Positions 7,604 through 14,056 of a stretch of 24,643 nt of DNA are shown in pieces. Within the stretch, counting starts at the first letter, position 1; every line of letters starts with the position of its first letter. The notes beneath the pieces are model-generated. The model made no database searches and was not told the DNA's origin. It saw nothing but the letters and a program-made list of their open reading frames with translations. The translations under genes and the position numbers were made by a program. Source of the DNA: Candidatus Tayloriibacteriota bacterium (GTDB lineage: Bacteria > Patescibacteriota > Minisyncoccia > Phycocordibacterales > PALSA-1337); NCBI GenBank assembly GCA_003170325.1, contig PMZP01000024.1:1-24643 (forward strand). Direction: 5' to 3'.

Positions 7604-8527
7604 TTATACCCAGCGCTTCTTTTTGAAATACCACCACATCAAAGCGGCGATCGCCAACATGCCGATCATGATAGCGGTCCAACCATAAGGCTCTGTGACC
7701 AATGGCACCCAAGCGGCCGGAATAGTGAAGACTGCGGTTATGAAAGTAAGCGGATAAAAGATGAATGATACCAGTGTGAGGACCTTGATGATCTCGTTTT
7801 GTTTGGTATTCAGAAGGGAATCATTGGTCTCACGCAGATCCGTTAGCAGTTCGCGGGCATTGGAAATAAGCTCGTGGATGACATTGAATTCGTCGCGGAT
7901 GTCACGGATGTAAGAGCTGAAATCGCTGCCGAAGAAATCCTTATCGGCGAAAGCCACCATTTCCTCCCAGATGTCGTGGTGCATGCGAGCGGTCTGCTTG
8001 ATGTCGATGAGCTCGCGCGATAGCCCGGAAAGCACTTCCACCATCTTGCGCTCGTCTCCGGCAAAGATGCTGGCCTCGGCCGTGGTCAGTGAGTCCTTGA
8101 TATTCTCCAGATCCTCGACCATGCCGGCGTAGATCCGCTTGACCATGTAATAGAAGAGGAAGCCGGCGTGCTCCATCTTCTCTTCCTTGTTCAAGATGGC
8201 GTTGGCTTCGAAGACCTTGCCGAAGTACTCCAATTGCTCGATAGTGTCTGTCCGTGAAGTTATGAGGAAATTCTTGCCGATGACGAAATCTATCTCGCGG
8301 TCGGTGATCTCATAGGTATTGCCGACTCGGACTCGCACCGGTAGCGTGAGGACGATCAGGATATAATCCGGGTAGAAGTCGATCTTGGCCAAGGAAGATG
8401 ACTGTTTCAGCTCTTCGCCAACCAATGGATGGAGGCCGTAGCGCTTGACTATGCCGGACACCTCGTCGTCGGTAGGCGACTGCATGTCCAGCCAAACGAT
8501 GCCTCGGTAGGTATGAGTTTTGGTCAT
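7604..8527 (-). CDS. corA: CorA-family divalent-cation channel homologue lacking the GMN motif
   Basis: CorA-like membrane protein (PF01544), normally a pentameric Mg2+ or Co2+ channel. The cytoplasmic N-domain covers about residues 1-165, followed by long helices (165-245, rich in LSRELIDIKQ, ELISNARELLTDL) and two C-terminal membrane helices (about 247-270 and 280-300), ending in KKKRWV. In CorA the first helix ends in GMN. Here the aligned run YPLTFITAVFTIP gives T268-I-P270, so the signature is absent. The protein may be a transporter with different selectivity or a CorA relative without transport. It is first in a transcript with cysS. The ATG lies 6 nt after a TATAAT box, so the mRNA is probably leaderless. 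Confidence 0.85.
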   Translation of the reverse strand: MTKTHTYRGIVWLDMQSPTDDEVSGIVKRYGLHPLVGEELKQSSSLAKIDFYPDYILIVLTLPVRVRVGNTYEITDREIDFVIGKNFLITSRTDTIEQLEYFGKVFEANAILNKEEKMEHAGFLFYYMVKRIYAGMVEDLENIKDSLTTAEASIFAGDERKMVEVLSGLSRELIDIKQTARMHHDIWEEMVAFADKDFFGSDFSSYIRDIRDEFNVIHELISNARELLTDLRETNDSLLNTKQNEIIKVLTLVSFIFYPLTFITAVFTIPAAWVPLVTEPYGWTAIMIGMLAIAALMWWYFKKKRWV

Positions 8528-8533
8528 GCTCTA

Positions 8534-8562
8534 ATTATATGGTAGGAAGGAGCTCGGGGCAA
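8534..8562 (-). promoter_or_regulatory. Promoter of corA-cysS, giving an apparently leaderless mRNA
   Basis: On the minus strand TTGCCC (8557-8562) and TATAAT (8534-8539) are separated by 17 nt. The start codon of the corA-like gene follows 6 nt after the -10 box, so transcription would begin at or next to the ATG. No ribosome-binding site is visible. Confidence 0.65.
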
Positions 8563-8568
8563 GGCCAA

Positions 8569-8622
8569 AATCTTCATAACTTTTTGAGACTTATTTTATC
8601 CCATTTTTAACCTTTTTTTATC
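8569..8622 (+). repeat. 54-bp leader repeat, copy B
   Basis: Near-identical, gap-free copy of 4972-5025 with two 22-bp units (8581-8602 and 8603-8624). Beyond the repeat the two loci stay similar for about 20 nt (pattern CTTCATnTCGnnnTGATA). TATGGT at 8643-8648 could be the -10 box, which would start transcription close to the ATG at 8655. Confidence 0.7.
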
Positions 8623-8654
8623 GTATCTTCATCTCGGTTTGATATGGTTAGGGT

Positions 8655-9284
8655 ATGACGCATGTATTCATGGACGAATCTGGTGATGCTGGCTTCAAAT
8701 TCGACAAGGGGTCGAGTAGATTCTTCGTGATTGCGGCAGTTGAATTTGACGATACTTTAGAGGTTGAAAAAACTTCCGTAGTCATAAAAGAGCTGAAAAG
8801 AAAGTTAAAATTTCCTGATGACATGGAATTCAAATTTAATAGCTCTAGCAGAAGCACCAGAATCCACTTTTTGAAGTCAGTAAGTAGGTCAAAATATATA
8901 GTACGCTGTCTAATAATCGATAAGGCTTCTATTACAAAAGCTGAGCTTAAAGACCAAAAAGATTCATTTTATTCTTACGCAGTTAAGATTCTTTTGAAAT
9001 ACAGCCGCGATTCAATGACCGACGCTAAGATTATACTCGATGGAGGAGGGGATAGGAATTTCAGGAGAAATCTGGCGTCGAATTTTAAGAAAGAATTGAA
9101 AAGCGGCGAAAAAAAGATAATTCGGAGTATAAAACTCATGGATTCACGAAAAAATATGCTAATACAATTGGCAGATATGATTGCTGGCGCTTTGCGCAAA
9201 TCGCGGGAGAGCGACAAAGACGATAAAGATGAATACATAAAGATATTCAGGAAGCACATCGAAAATCAATGGGAAATCAAATAA
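8655..9284 (+). CDS. DUF3800 domain protein
   Basis: Matches the DUF3800 family (PF12686), thought to have an RNase H-like fold and often found in mobile or defence-rich regions; its biochemical role is not established. The signature MDESGDAG (D7, E8, D11) opens the protein. A second acidic site is ILDGGGD (D129, D133), and the closing motif is QLADMIAGA (D174). These acidic positions are the expected metal-binding set, so the protein looks intact at 209 residues. The gene is more AT-rich and Lys-rich than its neighbours (many aaa, ata and aat codons), which suggests transfer. It lies alone on the plus strand between two minus-strand operons, behind a repeat leader, with candidate antisense-strand RNAs downstream. 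Confidence 0.85.
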   Translation: MTHVFMDESGDAGFKFDKGSSRFFVIAAVEFDDTLEVEKTSVVIKELKRKLKFPDDMEFKFNSSSRSTRIHFLKSVSRSKYIVRCLIIDKASITKAELKDQKDSFYSYAVKILLKYSRDSMTDAKIILDGGGDRNFRRNLASNFKKELKSGEKKIIRSIKLMDSRKNMLIQLADMIAGALRKSRESDKDDKDEYIKIFRKHIENQWEIK

Positions 9285-9307
9285 AAGAAAACGCCCTTTT
9301 TGGGCGT
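9285..9307 (-). terminator. Rho-independent terminator of candidate RNA A
   Basis: ACGCCC (9291-9296) and GGGCGT (9302-9307) form a 6-bp stem around five T. Read on the minus strand the stem is followed by UUUUCUUUU, a good U-tract. Read on the plus strand it is followed by CTTCCC, so it serves the minus strand rather than DUF3800. Confidence 0.7.
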
Positions 9308-9385
9308 CTTCCCGATAGCTACCCTATGTTGGTTTCCCAACCACGCCACCGTCCGGTGACAGTTCGGTATAACGTATCTTTGTAG
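9288..9385 (-). ncRNA. Candidate structured small RNA A (orphan)
   Basis: About 98 nt on the minus strand with no coding potential. From its 5' side it contains a CACC/GGTG hairpin (9347-9358), then a GTTGG-GAAA-CCAAC hairpin with a GNRA tetraloop (9328-9341), then the terminator. GGCGT (complement of 9343-9347) can pair with the ACGCC that also forms the left arm of the terminator, so terminator and anti-terminator forms look mutually exclusive, as in riboswitches. No minus-strand gene follows directly; readthrough would be antisense to DUF3800 and then reach corA. I do not recognise it as 6S, SRP, RNase P, tmRNA or a known riboswitch. Confidence 0.45.
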
Positions 9386-9389
9386 CGTT

Positions 9390-9418
9390 AGGTTAGCAGA
9401 TTTTGGATGTCTTTGCAA
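9390..9418 (-). promoter_or_regulatory. Promoter-like pair before candidate RNA A
   Basis: On the minus strand TTGCAA (9413-9418) and TAACCT (9390-9395) are exactly 17 nt apart. The -10 keeps the key T-A....T positions. It mirrors the promoter of RNA B in both spacing and -10 sequence. Confidence 0.4.
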
Positions 9419-9470
9419 GTTGACGAAGGTAAATAAATTATGACAGAATAATGTAAACATAAGCATAGAC

Positions 9471-9490
9471 AAAAAATCCGCCGAAGCGGG
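9471..9490 (-). terminator. Rho-independent terminator of candidate RNA B
   Basis: On the minus strand a CCGC stem arm, TTCG loop and GCGG arm are followed by ATTTTTTG. It is compact and canonical, and it is not associated with any protein-coding gene. Confidence 0.75.
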
Positions 9491-9597
9491 TTCTTTGTTA
9501 GAAGTAGCGTCTCACAAGGTGGTTCTCTCCGACTCACGCCCCAGATACTCTGAGGGAACATCGAAGCGCCTCGTAAGTTATTATTGCGTACTTCTAA
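9471..9597 (-). ncRNA. Candidate structured small RNA B (orphan) with paired ends and its own terminator
   Basis: About 127 nt on the minus strand. The 5' end TTAGAAGTA is perfectly complementary over 9 bp to TACTTCTAA near the 3' end (9498-9506 with 9589-9597 on +), giving a closed structure. Inside, ACTTACG can pair with CGTGAGT, and CCTCAGA with TCTGGGG around a GTA loop. It ends in a CCGC-TTCG-GCGG stem with a UUCG-type tetraloop followed by UUUUUU (A-run 9471-9476). The promoter start predicted from 9603-9631 coincides with the paired 5' end. Paired termini recall 6S RNA, but the size and inner sequence do not match what I know of it. No ORF is visible. Confidence 0.6.
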
Positions 9598-9602
9598 TCT
9601 AG

Positions 9603-9631
9603 AAGTTATCAAATTTAACACTGATTGTCAA
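9603..9631 (-). promoter_or_regulatory. Sigma70-type promoter of candidate RNA B
   Basis: On the minus strand a perfect TTGACA (9626-9631) is followed after 17 nt by TAACTT (9603-9608). The expected start, about 7 nt downstream, falls at the AGAAGTA arm that closes RNA B. Confidence 0.6.
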
Positions 9632-9694
9632 CGATCGTAAATCGCTTTGCATGTGAACACTGAACACATATCGAAAATGATTGGGACCTCAGAT

Positions 9695-9735
9695 AATGAC
9701 CTCCTCCCCGCAGGAACTGCGGGGAGGAGGTCATT
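9695..9735 (-). terminator. Terminator of the efflux operon (18-bp perfect hairpin)
   Basis: A perfect 18-bp inverted repeat (9695-9712 with 9718-9735) around a 5-nt loop, with the core CTCCTCCCCGCA. It begins right after the stop of the MFS gene on the minus strand. The U-tract is short (ATTATC), but the stem is very stable. Confidence 0.75.
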
Positions 9736-9738
9736 TAA

Positions 9739-11226
9739 TCACTCCGCAAATACCTCCGCATCTTTAGTCCTGCCAGTCTCGCTCTTATTCATGCGTATTA
9801 ACAAAGCCAAGGCTGAGCCGATGGTCACGATGACGACGGATGTGATGAAGACACTGTTATAAGCGGAGATCTGCGCTTTGAGGGACATGAGTCCGATGGC
9901 TTCTTTGAGGATGGCTGGGCTATGCGAATTGATAGTGCTGTAAATGGAGATAGCTGTGATTTTGCTGTAGGTGGCGTTCTGCAGAATGGTGCCGAAGATG
10001 GCGATGCCGAAGGCGCCGGCGATATTGCGGGCAAGGGCCAGAATGGAGGAAGCCACGCCGATCTCGTCATGCGGCACCACGTTGGCGATGATGGTAGTTC
10101 GCTGTGACATACCGAAACCCATTCCGAACGCCATGAGCCCTAGTGGCCAGATTATGTTCCAGGCCGTCGAGCGGGGATCCAGCCATGTGAAGAAATACAT
10201 TCCTAGCGCCGCTACCAGAGTGGAAGCGGCGATGATGTAGCGCGCTTCGACCTTGCCGATCATTTTGACGCCGAGCGGCGCCGCCAAAAGGAGCATGAAG
10301 GCCATGGGGATGAAGAGATATCCAGATTGGGTGGCATCCATTCCGAGGAATGTCTGCGCGAAGATCGGAATCAAGAATATACTTCCAATGAGTCCCATGA
10401 ATATGATGAAATTGTTGAGCAGGGTATAGTTGAATACGCTATTCTTGAAGAATTTGAAATCGACGATCGGTTCGCTATGATTCTTCTCGATGAAATAGAA
10501 GGCGATGCTGAAGGCGATGATGCAGGCATAAGTGGCGATGGCGTTTCCCGACATCCAACCCCAGTCGAGACCCTTGTCCAAAACCAGCACCAATGAAGCC
10601 AACGCTCCGCCCAAGGCCGAAGCGCCCCACCAGTCGAACTTGACGGACTTTTTCTCGGAGACTGATTCATTGATGAAAGCTAGGGCCATGGCCAAGCCGA
10701 TCAGTCCGACCGGAAGATTCACCAAAAAAATCGATCGCCAGCCGAAATTATCGATGAGCGGTCCGCCTATCAATGGCCCGAATACCGAAGCAGCCGCGAA
10801 TGAAGACGACCAGATGCCAAGTGCCTGGGCTCGGGACTTCATGTCTTTGAATGTGACGGCCAAGATGGCCATGGCGGTCGGGTAGTCAGCCGAGCTGGCG
10901 ATGGCCTGAATGACTCGAAAGACGATCATTGAAGAAAGATTCCAGGAAAGTCCTGCCAAGACAGAGCCGATGATGAAGACCACGAAGCCGATGATGTAGA
11001 CTTTCTTCCGGCCGATAGTGTCGCCGAGCTTGCCCCAGATCGGCACGAAGACGGCGTTAGCTAGGATGTATGCGGTGGCGATCCAGCCGGCGGCCGAGAC
11101 GGTGATGCCGAAATAGTCGATCATCTTGGGCAGTGCCAAGTTGACGATAGTCTGGTCGAGGCGACCCAAAAATGTCCCGACGATGACGGTTGCTAGGACG
11201 AACCATTGTAGTCTCGATTGCTTCAT
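9739..11226 (-). CDS. EmrB/QacA-type MFS multidrug efflux pump (DHA2, 14 TM)
   Basis: Proton-driven drug exporter of the inner membrane, DHA2 family. At 495 residues with many evenly spaced hydrophobic helices it fits the 14-TM class. Family motifs are visible: LDQTIVNLALP in TM1 (usually LDTTIVNVALP), GKLGDTIGRKKVY in the loop between TM2 and TM3 (motif A), and GPLIGGPLIDNFGWRSIF (motif C region) typical of antiporters. The start overlaps the stop of the EmrA-like gene by 4 nt (ATGA), which indicates translational coupling. It is last in the marR-MFP-emrA-emrB transcript and is followed by a strong terminator. The substrate cannot be told from sequence. Confidence 0.92.
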   Translation of the reverse strand: MKQSRLQWFVLATVIVGTFLGRLDQTIVNLALPKMIDYFGITVSAAGWIATAYILANAVFVPIWGKLGDTIGRKKVYIIGFVVFIIGSVLAGLSWNLSSMIVFRVIQAIASSADYPTAMAILAVTFKDMKSRAQALGIWSSSFAAASVFGPLIGGPLIDNFGWRSIFLVNLPVGLIGLAMALAFINESVSEKKSVKFDWWGASALGGALASLVLVLDKGLDWGWMSGNAIATYACIIAFSIAFYFIEKNHSEPIVDFKFFKNSVFNYTLLNNFIIFMGLIGSIFLIPIFAQTFLGMDATQSGYLFIPMAFMLLLAAPLGVKMIGKVEARYIIAASTLVAALGMYFFTWLDPRSTAWNIIWPLGLMAFGMGFGMSQRTTIIANVVPHDEIGVASSILALARNIAGAFGIAIFGTILQNATYSKITAISIYSTINSHSPAILKEAIGLMSLKAQISAYNSVFITSVVIVTIGSALALLIRMNKSETGRTKDAEVFAE

Positions 11227-11867
11227 TTATAGATCCACACTTTGGCCGACATGCCGTTCTTCAATTCCGGATAGGCAGTGGTGTCAAAGCGGATCTTCAC
11301 ATCGAACTGATTGGTCTGGCGCTTGTCGGAGATGCTGAAGACGATGTCGCCTTGTCTGGCGGTCGGGCTGATCTCGTCGACGATGCCGTGGAACTTGCGC
11401 GTGCCGAAGGCGTCGATGGTGAAGTCTGCCTGCTGTCCGACGTGGATGTCCGCCAATCCTTTACCCTCGTCTATATGGGCAACAACGCGGAGGTCATCCG
11501 GATTGACTACTTCGACGACGCTTATGCCCGGAGCTATGGTGGTGCCGAGAGCCGTATCAGTCGTTACGACTTCACTGGCTGTCTTGGTCTTCAAAAGCTC
11601 ATTGCCGACTTGAGCTACCACGGTATTGGCAGCTACTTCATCGCCGACGTTCACAAATACGTTATTGAGTGTCCCGGAGATCGTTGGTGTAAGGTTGGTG
11701 ACCGGCGCCGAGACCAGCGCGCTATCGGTGTAGATGCTTTCAGAGGATATCTTCCAGTAGACGATGCTACCGGCGGCACCTAGGATTATGACAGCCAGCA
11801 AAAGGGAAGTCACCCAAACATTCTTGGTCAGACGCTTCAAGATGCTTTCATTGTTATTGTTTGCCAT
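11223..11867 (-). CDS. Short EmrA/HlyD-like membrane fusion protein without the alpha-hairpin
   Basis: Periplasmic-adaptor family protein anchored by one N-terminal helix (about residues 19-38, VTSLLLAVIILGAAGSIVYW). A lipoyl-like half motif (APVTNLTPTISGTLNNVFVNVGDEV, about 54-78) is followed almost directly by the second half and a beta-barrel (about 115-210, HVGQQADFTIDAFGTRKFHGIVDEISP). The long coiled-coil hairpin that normally separates the lipoyl halves is missing, which explains the length of 214 residues against about 390 for E. coli EmrA. It is coupled to the EmrB-like pump by a 4-nt overlap, so they should form one complex. A deletion or a monoderm-adapted form are both possible. 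Confidence 0.85.
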   Translation of the reverse strand: MANNNNESILKRLTKNVWVTSLLLAVIILGAAGSIVYWKISSESIYTDSALVSAPVTNLTPTISGTLNNVFVNVGDEVAANTVVAQVGNELLKTKTASEVVTTDTALGTTIAPGISVVEVVNPDDLRVVAHIDEGKGLADIHVGQQADFTIDAFGTRKFHGIVDEISPTARQGDIVFSISDKRQTNQFDVKIRFDTTAYPELKNGMSAKVWIYK

Positions 11868-11900
11868 GTGATTAGAGAATTAGAAAAATAGATGGTTAGC

Positions 11901-13451
11901 TTATTGCCCCGCTCCGAACCCTGCTATGACATCGCCTTCATTCACGCCTGACAATATTTCCGTATATCCGTCAGCGCTTTGAATGCCGGTAGTCACAGGT
12001 TGTTCGATGTAGGCGGCCGAGCTGGATTGTTTGATCAGAACGAATGAGGAAGCGCCTCGAGTGATGATGGCTCGTGAAGGAACAGCCAGTACGTTTGCGG
12101 CAGTCTTGGCGGTGATCACTGCGTTAGCCGTCAATCCTGACTTGATCCGCGTGTCTGATGGGTCATCAAAACCGACAGTCACTTTGTAAGCGTTCACGCC
12201 ATTTTGAATCGTTTCAGCAGGGTCAACCAAGGTGACATGGGCAGGGAAAACAGTGCTCGGGCCATAAGCGTCGAAAGTGATCGTCGTTTGGTTGCCGACG
12301 GCGATCTTGCCGATATCGGTCTCCGGAACGTAGGTCTCGATCTTATATCCGCTATTACTGATGAGGCTAACGCCTTCGGTAGCCGAAATGCCGGGAACGT
12401 AGATCTCGCCGACCTTGACGTTCATGGCTGTTACGACTCCAGCAAAAGGCGAGATGATGTAAGACTGCCGCAACTGGCTCTGCAGTCCATCGACAACAGA
12501 TTGAGCTTTGTCGATGGCTGCTTGTCCAACTTGAATATCTTCTGATGTTGAGCCGGCCTGTTCCAACATCAGGGAATCGCGAGCGGCGCTCCAGGCGGCA
12601 TCGGCGGCTTGTTCGGTATTGGCGGCGTCGGTCGCTTCTTGGGCGGCGGCATTGACTATAGCTGTGTCCGCGTCGATATTCGCTTGCGACAGTCCGGAAT
12701 TGCCCACAAAGAGATTGTTGGCGATGGTGCCGAGGTGATCGAGGAATGTCTTGACGGCAGAAAGAGTATTGGCGCTTGTGACGCGGACGGCATTCAAGGC
12801 GGCGCTGCCGGTTGCCGTGGCGCCGAGAGCCGAAAGGTCGTTCTTCCAAAGGTTGAGCTTGTCTCCGACAGAGATCCGTTCGCTGTTGATCGAGAGAGAT
12901 TCAGTCTGGCTCTGGGTGCGGATGTTAATGACCGGATTGACCGAATTTCCATTTGTAAAAAGCGCGTCCGCCTTCCCAGTCAGCGCGTTTTCGATGTCCA
13001 GATAAGCGTTCTTCATGGCCACGATCAATGCGGCCGACGCATCGCTATATTTCTGTTGGTATAGTGCCAATTCTTCTGGACGGGCGCCATTCTTCAAAGT
13101 CGTAAGCCGTGCCTGCGCGGCCGCCACGTCCGCTTGTGCTCCGGCCAAGCTGGCTTGCAATGAACCGGTGTCCAAGGAGGCCAGAACTTCTCCCATCTGC
13201 GTGGTACTGCCGACATCGGCGTAAACGTTGGCGACTTTGCCTTGCATGTTGAAGGCCAGGGTGACGCTTTGGTTTGCCGTGACATTGCCATTGGCCGTGA
13301 CAGTCTCCGTCAGATCCCTTCGTGCGACGACGGCCGAGCTATAATCCGGGCTATGTCTGGAGAAGACGGCGATCAGCCCCCAAACGACGGCCACGAAGAT
13401 GACGAGGCCAGCCACGATCCGAAATATAATGTTATGTAAGATGTTCTTCAT
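11901..13451 (-). CDS. HlyD/MacA-type membrane fusion protein with long alpha-hairpin
   Basis: Efflux adaptor of 516 residues. An N-terminal membrane helix (about 9-29) is followed by the first lipoyl half (TANGNVTANQSVTLAFNM... about 50-92), a long Ala-rich helical hairpin (about 95-340, with repeats such as AGAQADVAAAQARL and TNAADAANTEQAADAAW-like runs), the second lipoyl half (SYIISPFAGVVTAMNVKVGEI), a beta-barrel (VGNQTTITFDAYGPSTVFPA) and a membrane-proximal domain (AVPSRAIITRG). It resembles MacA/AcrA adaptors that partner RND or ABC pumps, yet the only pump here is MFS. It starts 2 nt after the MarR stop, so it is co-transcribed. Confidence 0.88.
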   Translation of the reverse strand: MKNILHNIIFRIVAGLVIFVAVVWGLIAVFSRHSPDYSSAVVARRDLTETVTANGNVTANQSVTLAFNMQGKVANVYADVGSTTQMGEVLASLDTGSLQASLAGAQADVAAAQARLTTLKNGARPEELALYQQKYSDASAALIVAMKNAYLDIENALTGKADALFTNGNSVNPVINIRTQSQTESLSINSERISVGDKLNLWKNDLSALGATATGSAALNAVRVTSANTLSAVKTFLDHLGTIANNLFVGNSGLSQANIDADTAIVNAAAQEATDAANTEQAADAAWSAARDSLMLEQAGSTSEDIQVGQAAIDKAQSVVDGLQSQLRQSYIISPFAGVVTAMNVKVGEIYVPGISATEGVSLISNSGYKIETYVPETDIGKIAVGNQTTITFDAYGPSTVFPAHVTLVDPAETIQNGVNAYKVTVGFDDPSDTRIKSGLTANAVITAKTAANVLAVPSRAIITRGASSFVLIKQSSSAAYIEQPVTTGIQSADGYTEILSGVNEGDVIAGFGAGQ

Positions 13452-13453
13452 GA

Positions 13454-13900
13454 TTAATTCTTTGATTTGATTATCTTATTCATAATCGAGCCCAATTCTT
13501 TCTGTTCGGACTTGTTCAGGGAGGAAATGCTCACGGCCACTTGTTTCTTGACGATCTTCATGCCGCTCTCCAGAGTCTTTTTTCCCTTGGCTGTGATGCC
13601 TAAACGGACGATGCGACGATCATCAGGATCTGCGTGGCGTTCCAGTTCTAGGTTCTCAACCAATTTGTCTACGACCAATGTGGCACCCGGGGAGGTGATC
13701 TTCAGGAATCCGGCTATCTCGCTCATTGACGGCTCCTTGGATTTGGCGATGAAGTCCAGAGCTTTGACGTGCATGAATGAGCAGGAATCCGGCAATTCGG
13801 CGGTCAGATGTCCGCGGACCATATCCATGAATGAGAGGAGCAGGGCGATCAAGTCCGCCTTTGGCGCCGATTTAACGGCTGTTTTGAGAGATGTCGACAT
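13454..13900 (-). CDS. MarR-family transcriptional regulator
   Basis: Winged-helix repressor of the MarR family, 148 residues. The recognition region is MSEIAGFLKITSPGATLVVDKLVENLELERHADPDDRRIVRLGITAKGKK, which includes the typical wing DPDDRR-hhhhxLT-x-KG. It is the first gene of the transcript with two membrane fusion proteins and the MFS pump, the usual arrangement for a repressor of its own efflux operon (compare emrRAB in E. coli). An inverted repeat touches its start codon and is a likely autoregulatory operator. The inducing ligand is unknown. Confidence 0.92.
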   Translation of the reverse strand: MSTSLKTAVKSAPKADLIALLLSFMDMVRGHLTAELPDSCSFMHVKALDFIAKSKEPSMSEIAGFLKITSPGATLVVDKLVENLELERHADPDDRRIVRLGITAKGKKTLESGMKIVKKQVAVSISSLNKSEQKELGSIMNKIIKSKN

Positions 13901-13901
13901 T

Positions 13902-13916
13902 ATTAATGATATTAAT
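13902..13916 (-). promoter_or_regulatory. Candidate MarR operator
   Basis: ATTAAT-GAT-ATTAAT is a 15-bp perfect inverted repeat with a 3-nt centre. It begins one base upstream of the start codon of the MarR gene and lies downstream of the predicted -10, a position from which a bound repressor would block transcription. Confidence 0.5.
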
Positions 13917-13930
13917 GGTTAATGGGCTTA

Positions 13931-13958
13931 ATCATACTGTATATTTGGAAAAAAGCAA
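13931..13958 (-). promoter_or_regulatory. Promoter of the marR efflux operon
   Basis: On the minus strand TTGCTT (13953-13958) and TATGAT (13931-13936) are 16 nt apart, followed by about 30 nt of leader containing the ATTAAT inverted repeat. Confidence 0.5.
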
Positions 13959-13989
13959 TATATCAGTGGCTACGGCTGCGATTCTTGGT

Positions 13990-14016
13990 AAAAAAAAGCC
14001 CGAGTTGAACTCGGGC
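13990..14016 (-). terminator. Rho-independent terminator of the MshEN-domain gene
   Basis: GCCCGAGTT (13998-14006) pairs with AACTCGGGC (14008-14016). On the minus strand the stem is followed by eight U (A-run 13990-13997). It lies about 40 nt after the stop at 14057. Confidence 0.9.
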
Positions 14017-14056
14017 GGCATCTATGATTGATCAGCGTGTCAGATTGGCCATGCGC

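Noticed and set aside
9285..9631. Possible tmRNA, RNase P RNA, SRP RNA or 6S RNA
   Set aside because: No T-loop with CCA-type end for tmRNA, no GAGGAAAGTCC-like core for RNase P, no GGAAGGnAGCA-like SRP core. The paired ends of RNA B recall 6S, but size and inner loops do not fit. Kept as orphan RNAs.
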